Below, in pieces: positions 35,812 to 44,272 of a DNA stretch of 64,000 nucleotides. The DNA comes from Maribacter dokdonensis DSW-8. Its GTDB lineage: Bacteria; Bacteroidota; Bacteroidia; Flavobacteriales; Flavobacteriaceae. The notes below the pieces were generated by a model that made no database searches, had not been told where the DNA came from, and worked only from the letters and a program-made list of their open reading frames with translations. Numbering within the stretch: the first letter of the stretch is position 1; each line of letters begins with the position of its first letter. The translations under genes were made by a program, and so were the position numbers. The stretch lies in assembly GCF_001447995.1 (NCBI RefSeq), contig NZ_LDPE01000002.1:434001-498000 (forward strand), in the 5' to 3' direction.

Positions 35812-36194
35812 GAATTGAACATATCGCCATTTGGGTATCTGATGTAGAGGCGATGCGCAAATTCTACGAAAAATATTTTAATGCTGTTTCAGGGGAGAGA
35901 TACCATAATCCTAGTAAAAACTTCACTTCTTATTTCTTGAGCTTTGATGAAGGTGCCCGGTTAGAGATTATGCATAAACCAGAAATTGACCCAACTAGTA
36001 ACATGAACGTTACCTACACTGGTTACGCCCATCTTGCCATATCGGTTGGCTCAAAAAAGAGGGTAAATACCTTGACCGAAGAACTTAGAAAAGATGGGTT
36101 TACTATTGCAGGAGAACCAAGAACTACCGGTGATGGGTATTACGAAAGTGTCATCTTGGATCCTGAAGGAAATCAGATAGAAATCACCATTTAA
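35808..36194 (+). CDS. VOC family (glyoxalase/bleomycin-resistance-like) protein
   Basis: A 128-residue single-domain VOC protein. It opens [24 protein letters not shown], with a metal-type His5, and closes [16 protein letters not shown], with the typical C-terminal Glu. The [14 protein letters not shown] segment adds the second His. Lactoylglutathione-lyase-like or dioxygenase activity is possible; the substrate is unknown. It overlaps recJ by 4 bp. Confidence 0.85.
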   Translation: MRIEHIAIWVSDVEAMRKFYEKYFNAVSGERYHNPSKNFTSYFLSFDEGARLEIMHKPEIDPTSNMNVTYTGYAHLAISVGSKKRVNTLTEELRKDGFTIAGEPRTTGDGYYESVILDPEGNQIEITI

Positions 36195-36254
36195 CATTAT
36201 TATTTATAATTGTTCTAAATAAGATTGTTATTTTTATATAAATATTTACATCTT

Positions 36255-36617
36255 ATGAACGATATAAACCCCATTTATCAGAACGATTTTGGTATTGCCT
36301 TTCAATGGAAACGTGATAAACCCCGTGAATCGAACAAAGTTCAGGTGATTTTCAGGGATATTGGGTTACTATTGACCACTAGTGAATTACGCTATTTTTC
36401 TAAATGCATTGCACATACCATTGAAAATGGAAAGGGTAATTTATGCGGCGACTGTAAATCAAAGGAATCTTGCCGATCATTACTTTTAAATTCTCCTGCA
36501 CATCAAATAACTTTTGCCGTAAGCTATCAAGAAGCTATTGAGATTAGAGATCTGATCAACGGCACAATGTTTAGGTTAGAATTGGATTCTTTCTTTGGTG
36601 AATTAGGTATTGAATAA
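36255..36617 (+). CDS. Conserved Bacteroidota hypothetical protein with Cys cluster
   Basis: A 120-residue soluble protein (start 36255; the frame opens at 36225 but the extension has no support). It has CGDCKSKESC in the middle (C-x2-C-x5-C) plus another Cys about 15 residues earlier in YFSKCIAHTIENGKGN, so a zinc- or iron-sulfur-binding site is possible. No enzymatic motif is seen. I do not recognise a named function. Confidence 0.65.
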   Translation: MNDINPIYQNDFGIAFQWKRDKPRESNKVQVIFRDIGLLLTTSELRYFSKCIAHTIENGKGNLCGDCKSKESCRSLLLNSPAHQITFAVSYQEAIEIRDLINGTMFRLELDSFFGELGIE

Positions 36618-36668
36618 GATGCAAAAATCCACGCATCATTAATTACCATATTTGTTGCCTAAATCATA

Positions 36669-36697
36669 TTTGACCATTTTATTAATAAATATCTTTG
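36669..36697 (+). promoter_or_regulatory. Promoter of the MFS transporter gene
   Basis: TTTG at 36669-36672, a 17-bp spacer and TATCTTTG at 36690-36697, an exact TAnnTTTG match. The RNA start would be near 36704, 16 nt before the ATG. Confidence 0.6.
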
Positions 36698-36719
36698 AGG
36701 TCAATTTACCGAAAGCTAT

Positions 36720-37982
36720 ATGAGCGTGAACGATCCCTATGCTGCCTTACGATTTAAGGAGTTCAATATTTTTCTACTAGTTCGTTTTGCTATGGTCTTT
36801 GCTTGGTCTATGCAATTTATAGTGATAGAATGGCAAGTATACACCATTACCAAAGACCCATTGTCATTAGGCATCATTGGTTTAATGGAGGTAATACCGG
36901 CAGTGGGCATGGCGCTTTTTGCGGGTCATATAGTTGATCAGAAAGAAAAACGAAACCTACTGATAAAATGTATATTTGGTTTCTCGGTCATTAGTTTTGG
37001 ACTGTTTATGTTAAGTCTGCCTTCGGTCTTAGAAACCTATGAAACCAAAACCATTTTATATGGTATTTATGCCTTGGTTTTCTGTGGTGGGTTGGTACGA
37101 GCATTTTTAGGGCCCACTATATTTTCATTGATTGCATTGATCGTTCCAAAAAAAATATACCCTAATGCAGCAACTTGGAGCAGTACTACTTGGCAAATGG
37201 CATCAGTATTAGGTCCGGCATTGGCAGGTTTTTCCATTAGTATTATAGGAGTACACTGGTCAATGTGCGTAATTTTCGGATTTTCTTTGTTGGCGTTAAC
37301 GGCACTTTTCAATATTTCAAAGAAACCAATTCTTAATCCTAAGATTGGAGAACCCGTTTTTCAAAGTTTAAAGGAAGGCCTAACATTTGTATTTAAGACC
37401 AGAGCGGTATTGGGTGCCCTTACCTTAGACATGATTGCCGTATTATTTGGTGGTGCCGTAGCGTTATTGCCCATATTTGCACAAGATATACTGCATGTTG
37501 GATCAGAAGGTTTTGGGGTACTTAGGGCAGCACCGGCAGTGGGCGCCGCAATAACCATGTTAGGATCAACGAGATTTCCATTGCATAAGAATGCAGGTAA
37601 AAAATTGTTGCTTGCTGTATTTGGTTTTGGTGTATGTATGATCGTATTTGGTTTGTCTACCTATTTTTGGCTATCCGTTATTGCTTTATTTTTAAGTGGT
37701 GCGGTAGATGGAGTGTCCATGATCATTAGACAGACAATTTTACAATTAAAAACGCCCGATAATATGAGAGGCCGCGTAGCATCGGTAAATTCTATGTTCG
37801 TAGGATCATCTAACGAGCTAGGTGCTTTTGAAAGCGGTGTTACGGCAAAGCTAATGGGTACGGTAACAGCGGTGGTTTTTGGGGGTAGCATGACGCTACT
37901 TACGGTAGGTCTTACCGCAATTGTTTCGCCCAAGTTTAGAAAATTAGATCTACAGAAAGATGTAGAAGACCATGAAAATTAA
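36720..37982 (+). CDS. MFS transporter (enterobactin-exporter-like)
   Basis: A 420-residue, twelve-helix transporter of the MFS family with the EntS-like pattern: GHIVDQKEKRNLLIKC (about 60-75) in the place of the loop 2-3 motif and GVLRAAPAVGAAI in the second half. The family exports siderophores or drugs. No siderophore synthesis genes are adjacent, so the substrate is open. Closed by a terminator that also serves the reverse strand. Confidence 0.83.
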   Translation: MSVNDPYAALRFKEFNIFLLVRFAMVFAWSMQFIVIEWQVYTITKDPLSLGIIGLMEVIPAVGMALFAGHIVDQKEKRNLLIKCIFGFSVISFGLFMLSLPSVLETYETKTILYGIYALVFCGGLVRAFLGPTIFSLIALIVPKKIYPNAATWSSTTWQMASVLGPALAGFSISIIGVHWSMCVIFGFSLLALTALFNISKKPILNPKIGEPVFQSLKEGLTFVFKTRAVLGALTLDMIAVLFGGAVALLPIFAQDILHVGSEGFGVLRAAPAVGAAITMLGSTRFPLHKNAGKKLLLAVFGFGVCMIVFGLSTYFWLSVIALFLSGAVDGVSMIIRQTILQLKTPDNMRGRVASVNSMFVGSSNELGAFESGVTAKLMGTVTAVVFGGSMTLLTVGLTAIVSPKFRKLDLQKDVEDHEN

Positions 37983-37999
37983 TGGTTTATAGTGTTATT

Positions 38000-38028
38000 A
38001 AAAAAAGCCCTAATGAAAGGGCTTTTTT
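38000..38028. terminator. Bidirectional terminator (MFS gene and small RNA copy 1)
   Basis: AAAAAAGCCCT, a 6-nt loop and AGGGCTTTTTT. T runs follow the stem on both strands, so it can end the MFS gene on the plus strand and the small-RNA unit on the minus strand. Confidence 0.9.
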
Positions 38029-38120
38029 ATATTGTAAGTAGTACTTAAGACTTTCGTCGTAAAGTGGTAGCATTCTCGTAGGTCAGTTATAGTATTGGGA
38101 ATAAACACTTTATCTAAACT
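38000..38120 (-). ncRNA. Candidate small RNA, copy 1
   Basis: A minus-strand unit of about 120 nt with its own promoter-like element and a terminator, without a plausible reading frame. It aligns along its length with the neighbouring unit at 38227-38344: a shared AAGTGTT-x2/3-ATYCCCAA block, an ACCTAC block, CCAC, a TTAAGTAC/GTTACTTA hairpin, and the terminator. Paired segments keep pairing while their bases change, which is what is expected of a structured RNA. No Rfam family was recognised with certainty (Flavo-1 is worth checking). Confidence 0.5.
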
Positions 38121-38126
38121 TGTGCG

Positions 38127-38158
38127 TAAAGATAAAACCAAATTCTATTTTTTGCCAA
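38127..38158 (-). promoter_or_regulatory. Candidate promoter of small RNA copy 1
   Basis: On the minus strand: TTG at 38158-38156, a 21-bp spacer, and TATCTTTA at 38134-38127. This fits a Bacteroidota promoter except for the last base. Confidence 0.45.
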
Positions 38159-38226
38159 TTTTTATGGGAAGTTGATGCAAGTAGTTACACAATTTTGATA
38201 TGTGGGACTTGCAAGTATTAGGTCAT

Positions 38227-38253
38227 AAAAAAAGCCCCTAAACGTAGGGGCTA
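38227..38253 (-). terminator. Terminator of small RNA copy 2 / lpxH
   Basis: An 8-bp perfect stem, AGCCCCTA/TAGGGGCT with a 4-nt loop, followed by seven T on the minus strand. Confidence 0.85.
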
Positions 38254-38344
38254 TTCTTTTAAGTAACACTTAAGGGTTTAAATCTTCAAGTGGGGAAACT
38301 TGTAGGTAATGTGAAGATTTGGGATACAACACTTAAACTAACTA
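38227..38344 (-). ncRNA. Candidate small RNA, copy 2
   Basis: Minus-strand unit of about 118 nt, a diverged copy of the unit at 38000-38120. It starts near a TACCTTTA element (38358-38351). Hairpin 1 is AAATCTT/AAGATTT with an inner CAAGT/ACTTG stem; hairpin 2 is TTAAGT-GTT-ACTTAA; the third is the terminator AGCCCCTA-CGTT-TAGGGGCT followed by seven T. The -33 element is weak. It lies downstream of lpxH and could in part be read from there. Confidence 0.5.
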
Positions 38345-38466
38345 ACACTGTAAAGGTATGTTGAAAGCTAAGTTTTATAAAACTATTGTTGTGAACTGCT
38401 CAATTCTTGTTGTAAGAAAAGGATTACAAATTAAATATTGCATTTCATCGATGATTTTGATGGAAT

Positions 38467-39231
38467 TCAGCTGAATTCTTTCAACGAAAGTTTTGAACCG
38501 TCAAACTCGGCATAGGTGTAATATTTTATCCAATCTCCTAGGTTGGTGTACATTGAATCTTTCTTTAATTCAATTTCCAATGGCAGATGTCTGTGTCCAA
38601 AAATAAAATGATCAAAATGCTGGCTTTCTAATTTTCGTTTGGCATATAGTACAAGCCATTCTTTATCGTTTCCTAAAAATTTAGCATCGTCATCACCGCT
38701 GATCAATTTATTGCTAACAGATAGATGTTTTGCCAAACGAACGCCAAGATCGGGGTGTAACCACTTAAAGAACCATTTTGCTACGGGGTTGGTAAACACC
38801 TTTTTCATTCTTTTAAACCCCTTATCGTCCGGTCCAAGACCATCACCATGACCAATAAAGAATGATGTTCCGTTAATGGTATATTGTTGTGGTTTATGAT
38901 AAACAGGTATATTCAGTTCTTCCTCAAAGTAACCATTCATCCAAAGATCGTGGTTGCCAACAAAATAATGTATTTGTATACCTGCATCAGACAGTTCTGC
39001 TAGCTTCCCCAAGGTTCTGGTAAATCCTTTTGGTATTACGGTCTTGTATTCAAACCAGAAGTCGAACAGATCGCCCATCAAAAAAATGACTCCTGCATCT
39101 TTTTTAACGGTATCTAACCAACGCACAAACTTAAGTTCTCTCACTCTACTTTCTTTCATAGTAGGTGCACCTAGGTGGTTGTCACTGGCAAAGTATACTT
39201 TTTTCCCTGCTGGAAGTTCAATGTTCGTCAT
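38467..39231 (-). CDS. lpxH: UDP-2,3-diacylglucosamine diphosphatase (LpxH type)
   Basis: A 254-residue metallophosphoesterase of lipid A synthesis. The five metal motifs are present in order: DNHLG (in FASDNHLGAP, about 14-23), GDLFDFW, VGNHDLW, GHGDGLG, and FGHRHLP. It is the Bacteroidota version, related to LpxH and not to the unrelated LpxI. The open region downstream (38227-38466) contains no gene apart from the small-RNA unit. Confidence 0.9.
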   Translation of the reverse strand: MTNIELPAGKKVYFASDNHLGAPTMKESRVRELKFVRWLDTVKKDAGVIFLMGDLFDFWFEYKTVIPKGFTRTLGKLAELSDAGIQIHYFVGNHDLWMNGYFEEELNIPVYHKPQQYTINGTSFFIGHGDGLGPDDKGFKRMKKVFTNPVAKWFFKWLHPDLGVRLAKHLSVSNKLISGDDDAKFLGNDKEWLVLYAKRKLESQHFDHFIFGHRHLPLEIELKKDSMYTNLGDWIKYYTYAEFDGSKLSLKEFS

Positions 39232-39315
39232 CAGAATGTAAATATAATAACTGTTTTGCGTACCTAGGGAATACGTTGATCAAAATAAGTACATACAGGT
39301 GTTTGTGAACTTGGT

Positions 39316-40302
39316 TTAAACAGTTGGGTCTTTTTCGTTCAATACAATTTTAATGGGGAGATGATCGCTAAAACCATTTACGTTGAAGGTTGAAGCGTTT
39401 GGTCTACCAAATTTTACAGGTTTTTGGTAAGCACCGGAAGTTAGTTCAGGGTATGCAATAATTTCTACGGTACTCAATTTAAACGGCAAACCTGATTTTT
39501 CTGATAAAATACTTTTAGAGATCATAAACTGGTCTAGCATATTATAGGTGTTGCCAAATACAAAAGTACCGATCTGTGCATCTAAAAACCGATGCATTAA
39601 GTTATAGAAGTACTTTAACCGCACCCTATTGCTTTTAACCAATGCCTTGTTGTTAATGGCCATTAAATAATTGGTTATACTTTTATTGTAAGGGTTGTCA
39701 TTGAAATCGCCCATTAATAGAATATTGGCATCGCTGCCCTGTTCCTCGTAAATGCGTTCAATCCAATATGATAGGTTTTCCGCGACCATTATTCTAAAAG
39801 GCTCGCTTGTTAGCTCACCTCCTGATCTTGATGGCCAGTGATTAAGAATACAAATAAGCTTATTGCCGTTGGCAGTATTTATATGTACCTGAAATAGATC
39901 GCGTGTAGTATTTCTTTTAATGATACGAAGGCTAAAGGTCAACTGTTCTGGTCCATATTTGGTCTTGTCATAAATAAGTGCAGTATCTATACCTCGTTTA
40001 TCATCCCCTTCAGAAATAACAAAACCGTAATTTTTTTGTAATGCCGTGCTCATGGCAGATATCAGCAATTCAATTACATGTTCGTTTTCTACCTCACAAA
40101 CGCCAAGAATATCCGGACCTTCACCATTTTTGAATTTGGAAATGATAGCGGTGAGATTGGCAATTTTTTGGTTGAGAATGGTAGCATCCCAACCTTTAAG
40201 TTCGTTCCCTAAATGGTTGTTTAAAAATTCGCTTCTTCTAGGCGAATTTTCAATGTCGAACAAATTTTCAAGATTCCACCAATAGATATGATGTTTGGTC
40301 AT
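39316..40302 (-). CDS. Endonuclease/exonuclease/phosphatase family protein
   Basis: A 328-residue protein of the exonuclease III/DNase I fold (start at 40302, MTKHHIYWWNLENLFD). Family landmarks are WNLENLFD near the start (Asn), LGVCEVENE with the metal-site Glu, NHWPSRSGG, MGDFNDNP with the Asp-Asn pair, and the C-terminal SDHLPI (Asp-His). No signal peptide is seen. A nuclease or a phosphodiesterase role are both possible. Confidence 0.88.
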   Translation of the reverse strand: MTKHHIYWWNLENLFDIENSPRRSEFLNNHLGNELKGWDATILNQKIANLTAIISKFKNGEGPDILGVCEVENEHVIELLISAMSTALQKNYGFVISEGDDKRGIDTALIYDKTKYGPEQLTFSLRIIKRNTTRDLFQVHINTANGNKLICILNHWPSRSGGELTSEPFRIMVAENLSYWIERIYEEQGSDANILLMGDFNDNPYNKSITNYLMAINNKALVKSNRVRLKYFYNLMHRFLDAQIGTFVFGNTYNMLDQFMISKSILSEKSGLPFKLSTVEIIAYPELTSGAYQKPVKFGRPNASTFNVNGFSDHLPIKIVLNEKDPTV

Positions 40303-40385
40303 GTTGCTATATATTAAGGAATTACTCTCAAAATAAAGCAATTTATAATGATGAACGGCATTTGAAGTGTAAAGTTTAGATGAAC

Positions 40386-40835
40386 TTAATTATCACTTGC
40401 GTACCACTCGGCAAAAGAGGTATCCGTTTCCTGAAGTTTTAGGGAAAACAAAGAAATATTCTCTGGCAACCTCGATTTTATTTTGGCTGCAAAATCTATC
40501 ACCATATTTTCACTGGTAGGTTGGTAATCCGCTAAAATAACATTGTGTCCCCTATCGGTCAATTCTTTGGCCAGTTCTACGTGTGGTGTATTTTTATTGA
40601 ACACGGTAGCATGATCAAAAATATCAACAATGTCTTCTTTCACTATTTTTTTAAGGTCTCCAAAATCTATCACCATACCCAGCTTAACATGGTTGGTATC
40701 GGTAATAGGGCTTCCAATTACGGTTACGGATAATTTATAGCTATGGCCATGTACGTTTCTACATTTACCATCATAACCATACAGTGCATGACCGGTCTCA
40801 AAGTTAAATTGTTTTGTAATGCGAATTTTGCTCAT
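40386..40835 (-). CDS. queD: 6-pyruvoyl-tetrahydropterin synthase family (QueD-like)
   Basis: A 149-residue protein (start at 40835). It has FETGHALYGYDGKCRNVHGHSY, with the zinc-binding histidines and the catalytic Cys27, and HATVFNKNTP, the third conserved block. QueD makes 6-carboxytetrahydropterin for queuosine; eukaryotic-type PTPS makes biopterin. The Cys and the GHSY motif fit QueD. The other queuosine genes are not in the window. Confidence 0.9.
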   Translation of the reverse strand: MSKIRITKQFNFETGHALYGYDGKCRNVHGHSYKLSVTVIGSPITDTNHVKLGMVIDFGDLKKIVKEDIVDIFDHATVFNKNTPHVELAKELTDRGHNVILADYQPTSENMVIDFAAKIKSRLPENISLFSLKLQETDTSFAEWYASDN

Positions 40836-40892
40836 AACCAATAATTATATGGCAAAGGTAGGGAAAGTATAAACGTATTTATACAGAAGAAA

Positions 40893-41318
40893 TTAATCTA
40901 ATACAATCTCTCTATTTCCTGTGATTAAGCTAACATGGCAACAATCTGCTCCCACTTTAAATTCTTGGTTTACCACTAACTCATCATTAATATAACCCTT
41001 AAAAGTTAGGGTAGTAGTCTTATTTTGATATTGAATGCGGTGTGCATCGCTTATCAGTGGGTTTATGCCTTGATCACTGTGGTATTCTTCGGCACTTATA
41101 TCTTTTGCCAAATTTTCACCGGTTGCAGTGTCTAGTACTTCAAAACTATCTAAAACTACGGCATTATCAGATGTATCTTTAATGCTCACGGTAATAGTTA
41201 CAAAATTTAAGGTACATACCGTTGAGGAACAATCTACTACCTCAGTATCAGGTTCATTTTTATCACTACATGTCAATAAAAAGAAGGATAGAAGTATCAA
41301 TGTAATTTTTGCGAACAT
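40893..41318 (-). CDS. Hypothetical lipoprotein
   Basis: A 141-residue protein with a lipobox LLTCS (Cys17). The mature part has two Cys in DCSSTVCTL near the N-terminus and another pair DCCHVSL near the C-terminus, so disulfides are likely. The pattern of a beta-sandwich with TLTFKGYINDELVVNQEFKVGADCC resembles small secreted lipoproteins. The family is not recognised. Confidence 0.65.
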   Translation of the reverse strand: MFAKITLILLSFFLLTCSDKNEPDTEVVDCSSTVCTLNFVTITVSIKDTSDNAVVLDSFEVLDTATGENLAKDISAEEYHSDQGINPLISDAHRIQYQNKTTTLTFKGYINDELVVNQEFKVGADCCHVSLITGNREIVLD

Positions 41319-41376
41319 AAAAACGGATTTTCTTAAAAGATGAATAAATACCGATTAGTTGCGTGGTGGTACAGCA

Positions 41377-41490
41377 TTACCTTTTGTATTTTCTTTTTGC
41401 GCGGACTTTATTTACAAAATAAATGACCAAAACAAAAAGTGCTAGAATTGGAAATACAAGGTTACCGTTTAAAAATTGAAAGAATTCCAT
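41377..41490 (-). CDS. Small single-pass membrane protein (37 residues)
   Basis: A 37-residue frame starting MEFFQFLNGNLVFPILALF, with one hydrophobic segment (about 9-26) followed by the basic tail VNKVRAKRKYKR. This is the normal topology of small inner-membrane proteins. It lies 44 bp downstream of the enoyl-CoA hydratase gene on the same strand and may be its last cistron. Nothing homologous is known to me. Confidence 0.5.
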   Translation of the reverse strand: MEFFQFLNGNLVFPILALFVLVIYFVNKVRAKRKYKR

Positions 41491-41534
41491 AATAATGATT
41501 TAGAAACAGAACGACAGGCTGTTTCGGTTATTGT

Positions 41535-42302
41535 CTATTTTTTAAATTTTGACAACGCGTTACGGGTAAATTCCGATAGCGCTAATTTTCCGGTAATAGA
41601 TGCGCGATCTGTCAATAAAGTATCCCAATGGTCGGTGCCCTCCCATAAAACTTTCTTCCACTCGGTCAATGCATCAGGATTATAGCTTGCCAATTTATGA
41701 ATGAAGAAATCAAGTTCTTTGTCCATTTCTTGGGCATTGTCATATACTTTGTTAAACAGTCCTTTTTCTTGAGCCCAATAAGCACTCTTCCATTCCGTAG
41801 GGGCTAAAGACATTTCGCCCATAGCCGCATTTCCTATTTTACGGGCAACGGCAGGAGCAATAACCAACGGAGCAATACCAATACTAAGCTCAGAAAGTTT
41901 AATTGATGAGTTCACGTTAGAATACACATAATCACAAGCTGCGGCAAGACCTACGCCGCCACCAACAGTTTTACCATGTACACGGCCAACAATGACCTTT
42001 TTACATTTACGCATAGCGTTTATCACGTGGGCAAAACCACTAAAGAATGCCTTACCTTCTTCTAAGTTGGAAACCTCTAACAGCTCATCAAAAGAAGCGC
42101 CGGCACAAAAAGCCTTTTCTCCCTCAGATTTTAAAAGGATAACAGAAATACCCTCGTTTTCTGAAAGTTCATTAATAGTATCGGTTAGGCGTTCTAAAAG
42201 TTCAGAAACAAAAGAGTTACTGGCAGGGTGCCCAAATTCTACATGTGCAACTTTACCATCTATTCTTGTATATAAACTTCCATTTTTTCTTGTGGTGACC
42301 AT
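41535..42302 (-). CDS. Enoyl-CoA hydratase/isomerase family protein
   Basis: A 255-residue crotonase-fold protein. The oxyanion-hole segments EKAFCAGASFDELL (about 69-82) and GRVHGKTVGGGVGLAAACDYV (about 104-125) are clear. The first catalytic Glu of classical hydratases (in the GGGCE/GGGNE position) is Gly-Val-Gly here, so it may be an isomerase or another member of the family. No fatty-acid degradation cluster is adjacent. Confidence 0.85.
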   Translation of the reverse strand: MVTTRKNGSLYTRIDGKVAHVEFGHPASNSFVSELLERLTDTINELSENEGISVILLKSEGEKAFCAGASFDELLEVSNLEEGKAFFSGFAHVINAMRKCKKVIVGRVHGKTVGGGVGLAAACDYVYSNVNSSIKLSELSIGIAPLVIAPAVARKIGNAAMGEMSLAPTEWKSAYWAQEKGLFNKVYDNAQEMDKELDFFIHKLASYNPDALTEWKKVLWEGTDHWDTLLTDRASITGKLALSEFTRNALSKFKK

Positions 42303-42371
42303 AGCATCTTTTTTTGCTCGATAATCGAGACGATTTGTATTAGGGATTGCCCTAAGGTATTGAATACAAAA

Positions 42372-43706
42372 TTACTGATTTTGCAATAAAGGTTTGATTT
42401 TGTTTCTAAACTTCCACACTAAAGAGGCACCTCTAATAAACATCCAAACGGTAAAGGCCAGCCATATGCCCGTTAGCCCCCAATGGAGGTATTTACCTAA
42501 AAACAACATAGGAACAAACCCTAAAAAAGTAGCCGCGAGCAGGGTGTTTCGTAAATATTTCATCTCGCCCAGACCTTTAAAGACTCCGTCAAGCACAAAG
42601 GCAATGGTGTTTATGGGCAGTCCTAAAATAATGATATAGAATATGGCATAGAATGCGGATAGCACCAAACTTTCATTAGAAAAAAGGGCACCTAAAGGTT
42701 TATAAAAAATACCGGCAAATGCCATAATCACTACACTGACTACGAGTCCGTACTTTGTTATTTTTTTAGCCAATAACCAAAGTGCATCATAATTTTTTTC
42801 TCCCAGCAATCTACCGCCCATAATATTACCGGCGGCACCAAAACCATCGATAAAAAAAGCTGAGAACAACCAAAGGTTAATAGCAATGGTATGTGCGCCA
42901 ATATACTTATCGCCCAGTGCAGTTGCTTCTCTAACAGCAAGGATAAGAGCCGTATTCAATGCTATGGCACGAACAAAAAGATTTAGGCTCATAACCACTA
43001 ATCTACCAAGTTCTGGGTGAATGGGTAGCCTTAGCTTTAGACTAATATCTGTCTTTGTCCAAAGTAAATAAAATGCCATAATGGCCATAATACTTTGCGC
43101 CAATAAACTGGCATAGGCCGCACCATCTAAATACATTGCTGGTATAAAGCCATCAATACCGTATACAAAGGCGAAGTCGAAAATTACATTTAATAGAGCT
43201 CCTGTAATGGCAATGACCATGGGCCAATAGGTATTTTGTAATCCACGAAATATACCCATTACGGCAAAAACGAATAAGGTCAAGGGAAATCCCCAAACGC
43301 GAATACTGTAATAACTAATGCAATACTGCAGTATTTTTCCCGAGGCATTTAGCAACTCAAAAATTTCTTGAATGACAAAAATGGTAGAGAGCAAAATTAA
43401 AATACTTAGAGCAATATTGAGGTAAATGGCCTGTGCGGGCAGGGTTTTGACCTCTTCTATTCTACCAGCGCCCAAATACTGTGATATTATGGCAGAAATA
43501 GCACTACGTGTTTGCCCTAAAATCCAAATGAGCATAGAAAGAAAAGAACCTACTATACCGGCTGCGGCAAGAGATTCTAGTCCGTCAACCGGAATATTCC
43601 CCACTATAGCGGTATCGGTAATGGATAATAAAGGTTCTGCTATACCTGCTATAGTTGCGGGTATGGCCAAGGCATTTATAGATTTAAAATTAACGGAAGT
43701 TTTCAA
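42372..43706 (-). CDS. MATE family efflux transporter (DinF type)
   Basis: A 444-residue transporter with twelve membrane helices in two halves. The opening LAIPATIAGIAEPLLSITDTAIVG (about 13-36) and the GLQNTYWPMVIAITGALLNVIFDF segment are typical of MATE, the DinF branch. It would export drugs, cations or a metabolite using Na+ or H+. Downstream of the GNAT gene on the same strand (12-bp gap), so co-expression is likely. Confidence 0.88.
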   Translation of the reverse strand: MKTSVNFKSINALAIPATIAGIAEPLLSITDTAIVGNIPVDGLESLAAAGIVGSFLSMLIWILGQTRSAISAIISQYLGAGRIEEVKTLPAQAIYLNIALSILILLSTIFVIQEIFELLNASGKILQYCISYYSIRVWGFPLTLFVFAVMGIFRGLQNTYWPMVIAITGALLNVIFDFAFVYGIDGFIPAMYLDGAAYASLLAQSIMAIMAFYLLWTKTDISLKLRLPIHPELGRLVVMSLNLFVRAIALNTALILAVREATALGDKYIGAHTIAINLWLFSAFFIDGFGAAGNIMGGRLLGEKNYDALWLLAKKITKYGLVVSVVIMAFAGIFYKPLGALFSNESLVLSAFYAIFYIIILGLPINTIAFVLDGVFKGLGEMKYLRNTLLAATFLGFVPMLFLGKYLHWGLTGIWLAFTVWMFIRGASLVWKFRNKIKPLLQNQ

Positions 43707-43718
43707 AAAATATAGATT

Positions 43719-44228
43719 CTATAGTACAAGTTCGTAGCAGTGAAAAGGATGTGCGCTTTGCTTGGGAAAAAAGATATCCTCTAATTTAACATAACCACGT
43801 TGCTCATAAAATTTCTGATTTCTTTTGTTTTGGCTAAAGGTATCTAACCTTACTGATAGGGCGTTATTTTTACGTGCAAAGTTTTCGCCAAAATCCATTA
43901 ATTGCTGTGCAAGGCCCCTGCCTTGATATTTAGGGTGTACCGCTAGTCTATGAACATAGTAGTTGTTGCCGTTTTCTGTTAACCAGACAACATTTTTATA
44001 TTCATCGTCCATTACTTGCGATAGTACAATGCAGCCAATAATGGCATCCTCTTCTAAAAGTACATAAAGTTCATTACGCTCAATATCTTTTTCAAATGCT
44101 TTTTTAGAAGGGTATTCCGTTGTCCATTGGTAAATACCTTTTTCTTCCATGGCAATTCTACAGGCATTGGTCATGGTTAAAATTTCGGGTATTTGCGATA
44201 TCTTTGCAGGTGCTATCATAAAAGCCAT
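43719..44228 (-). CDS. GNAT family N-acetyltransferase
   Basis: A 169-residue acyltransferase. The acetyl-CoA site is HRLAVHPKYQGRGLAQQLMDFGENFAR (about 108-134), and the C-terminal segment SVRLDTFSQNKRNQKFYEQRGYV is the usual one. The N-terminal start could also be three codons later. The substrate is unknown. Divergent from the universal stress protein gene. Confidence 0.87.
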   Translation of the reverse strand: MAFMIAPAKISQIPEILTMTNACRIAMEEKGIYQWTTEYPSKKAFEKDIERNELYVLLEEDAIIGCIVLSQVMDDEYKNVVWLTENGNNYYVHRLAVHPKYQGRGLAQQLMDFGENFARKNNALSVRLDTFSQNKRNQKFYEQRGYVKLEDIFFPKQSAHPFHCYELVL

Positions 44229-44272
44229 TTAATTAAATTGTAAATTTAGAGTTATAATCAATACTTTTTATC

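Noticed and set aside
41535..42302. Fatty-acid degradation operon
   Set aside because: Only one crotonase-fold gene is present and the neighbours are unrelated.
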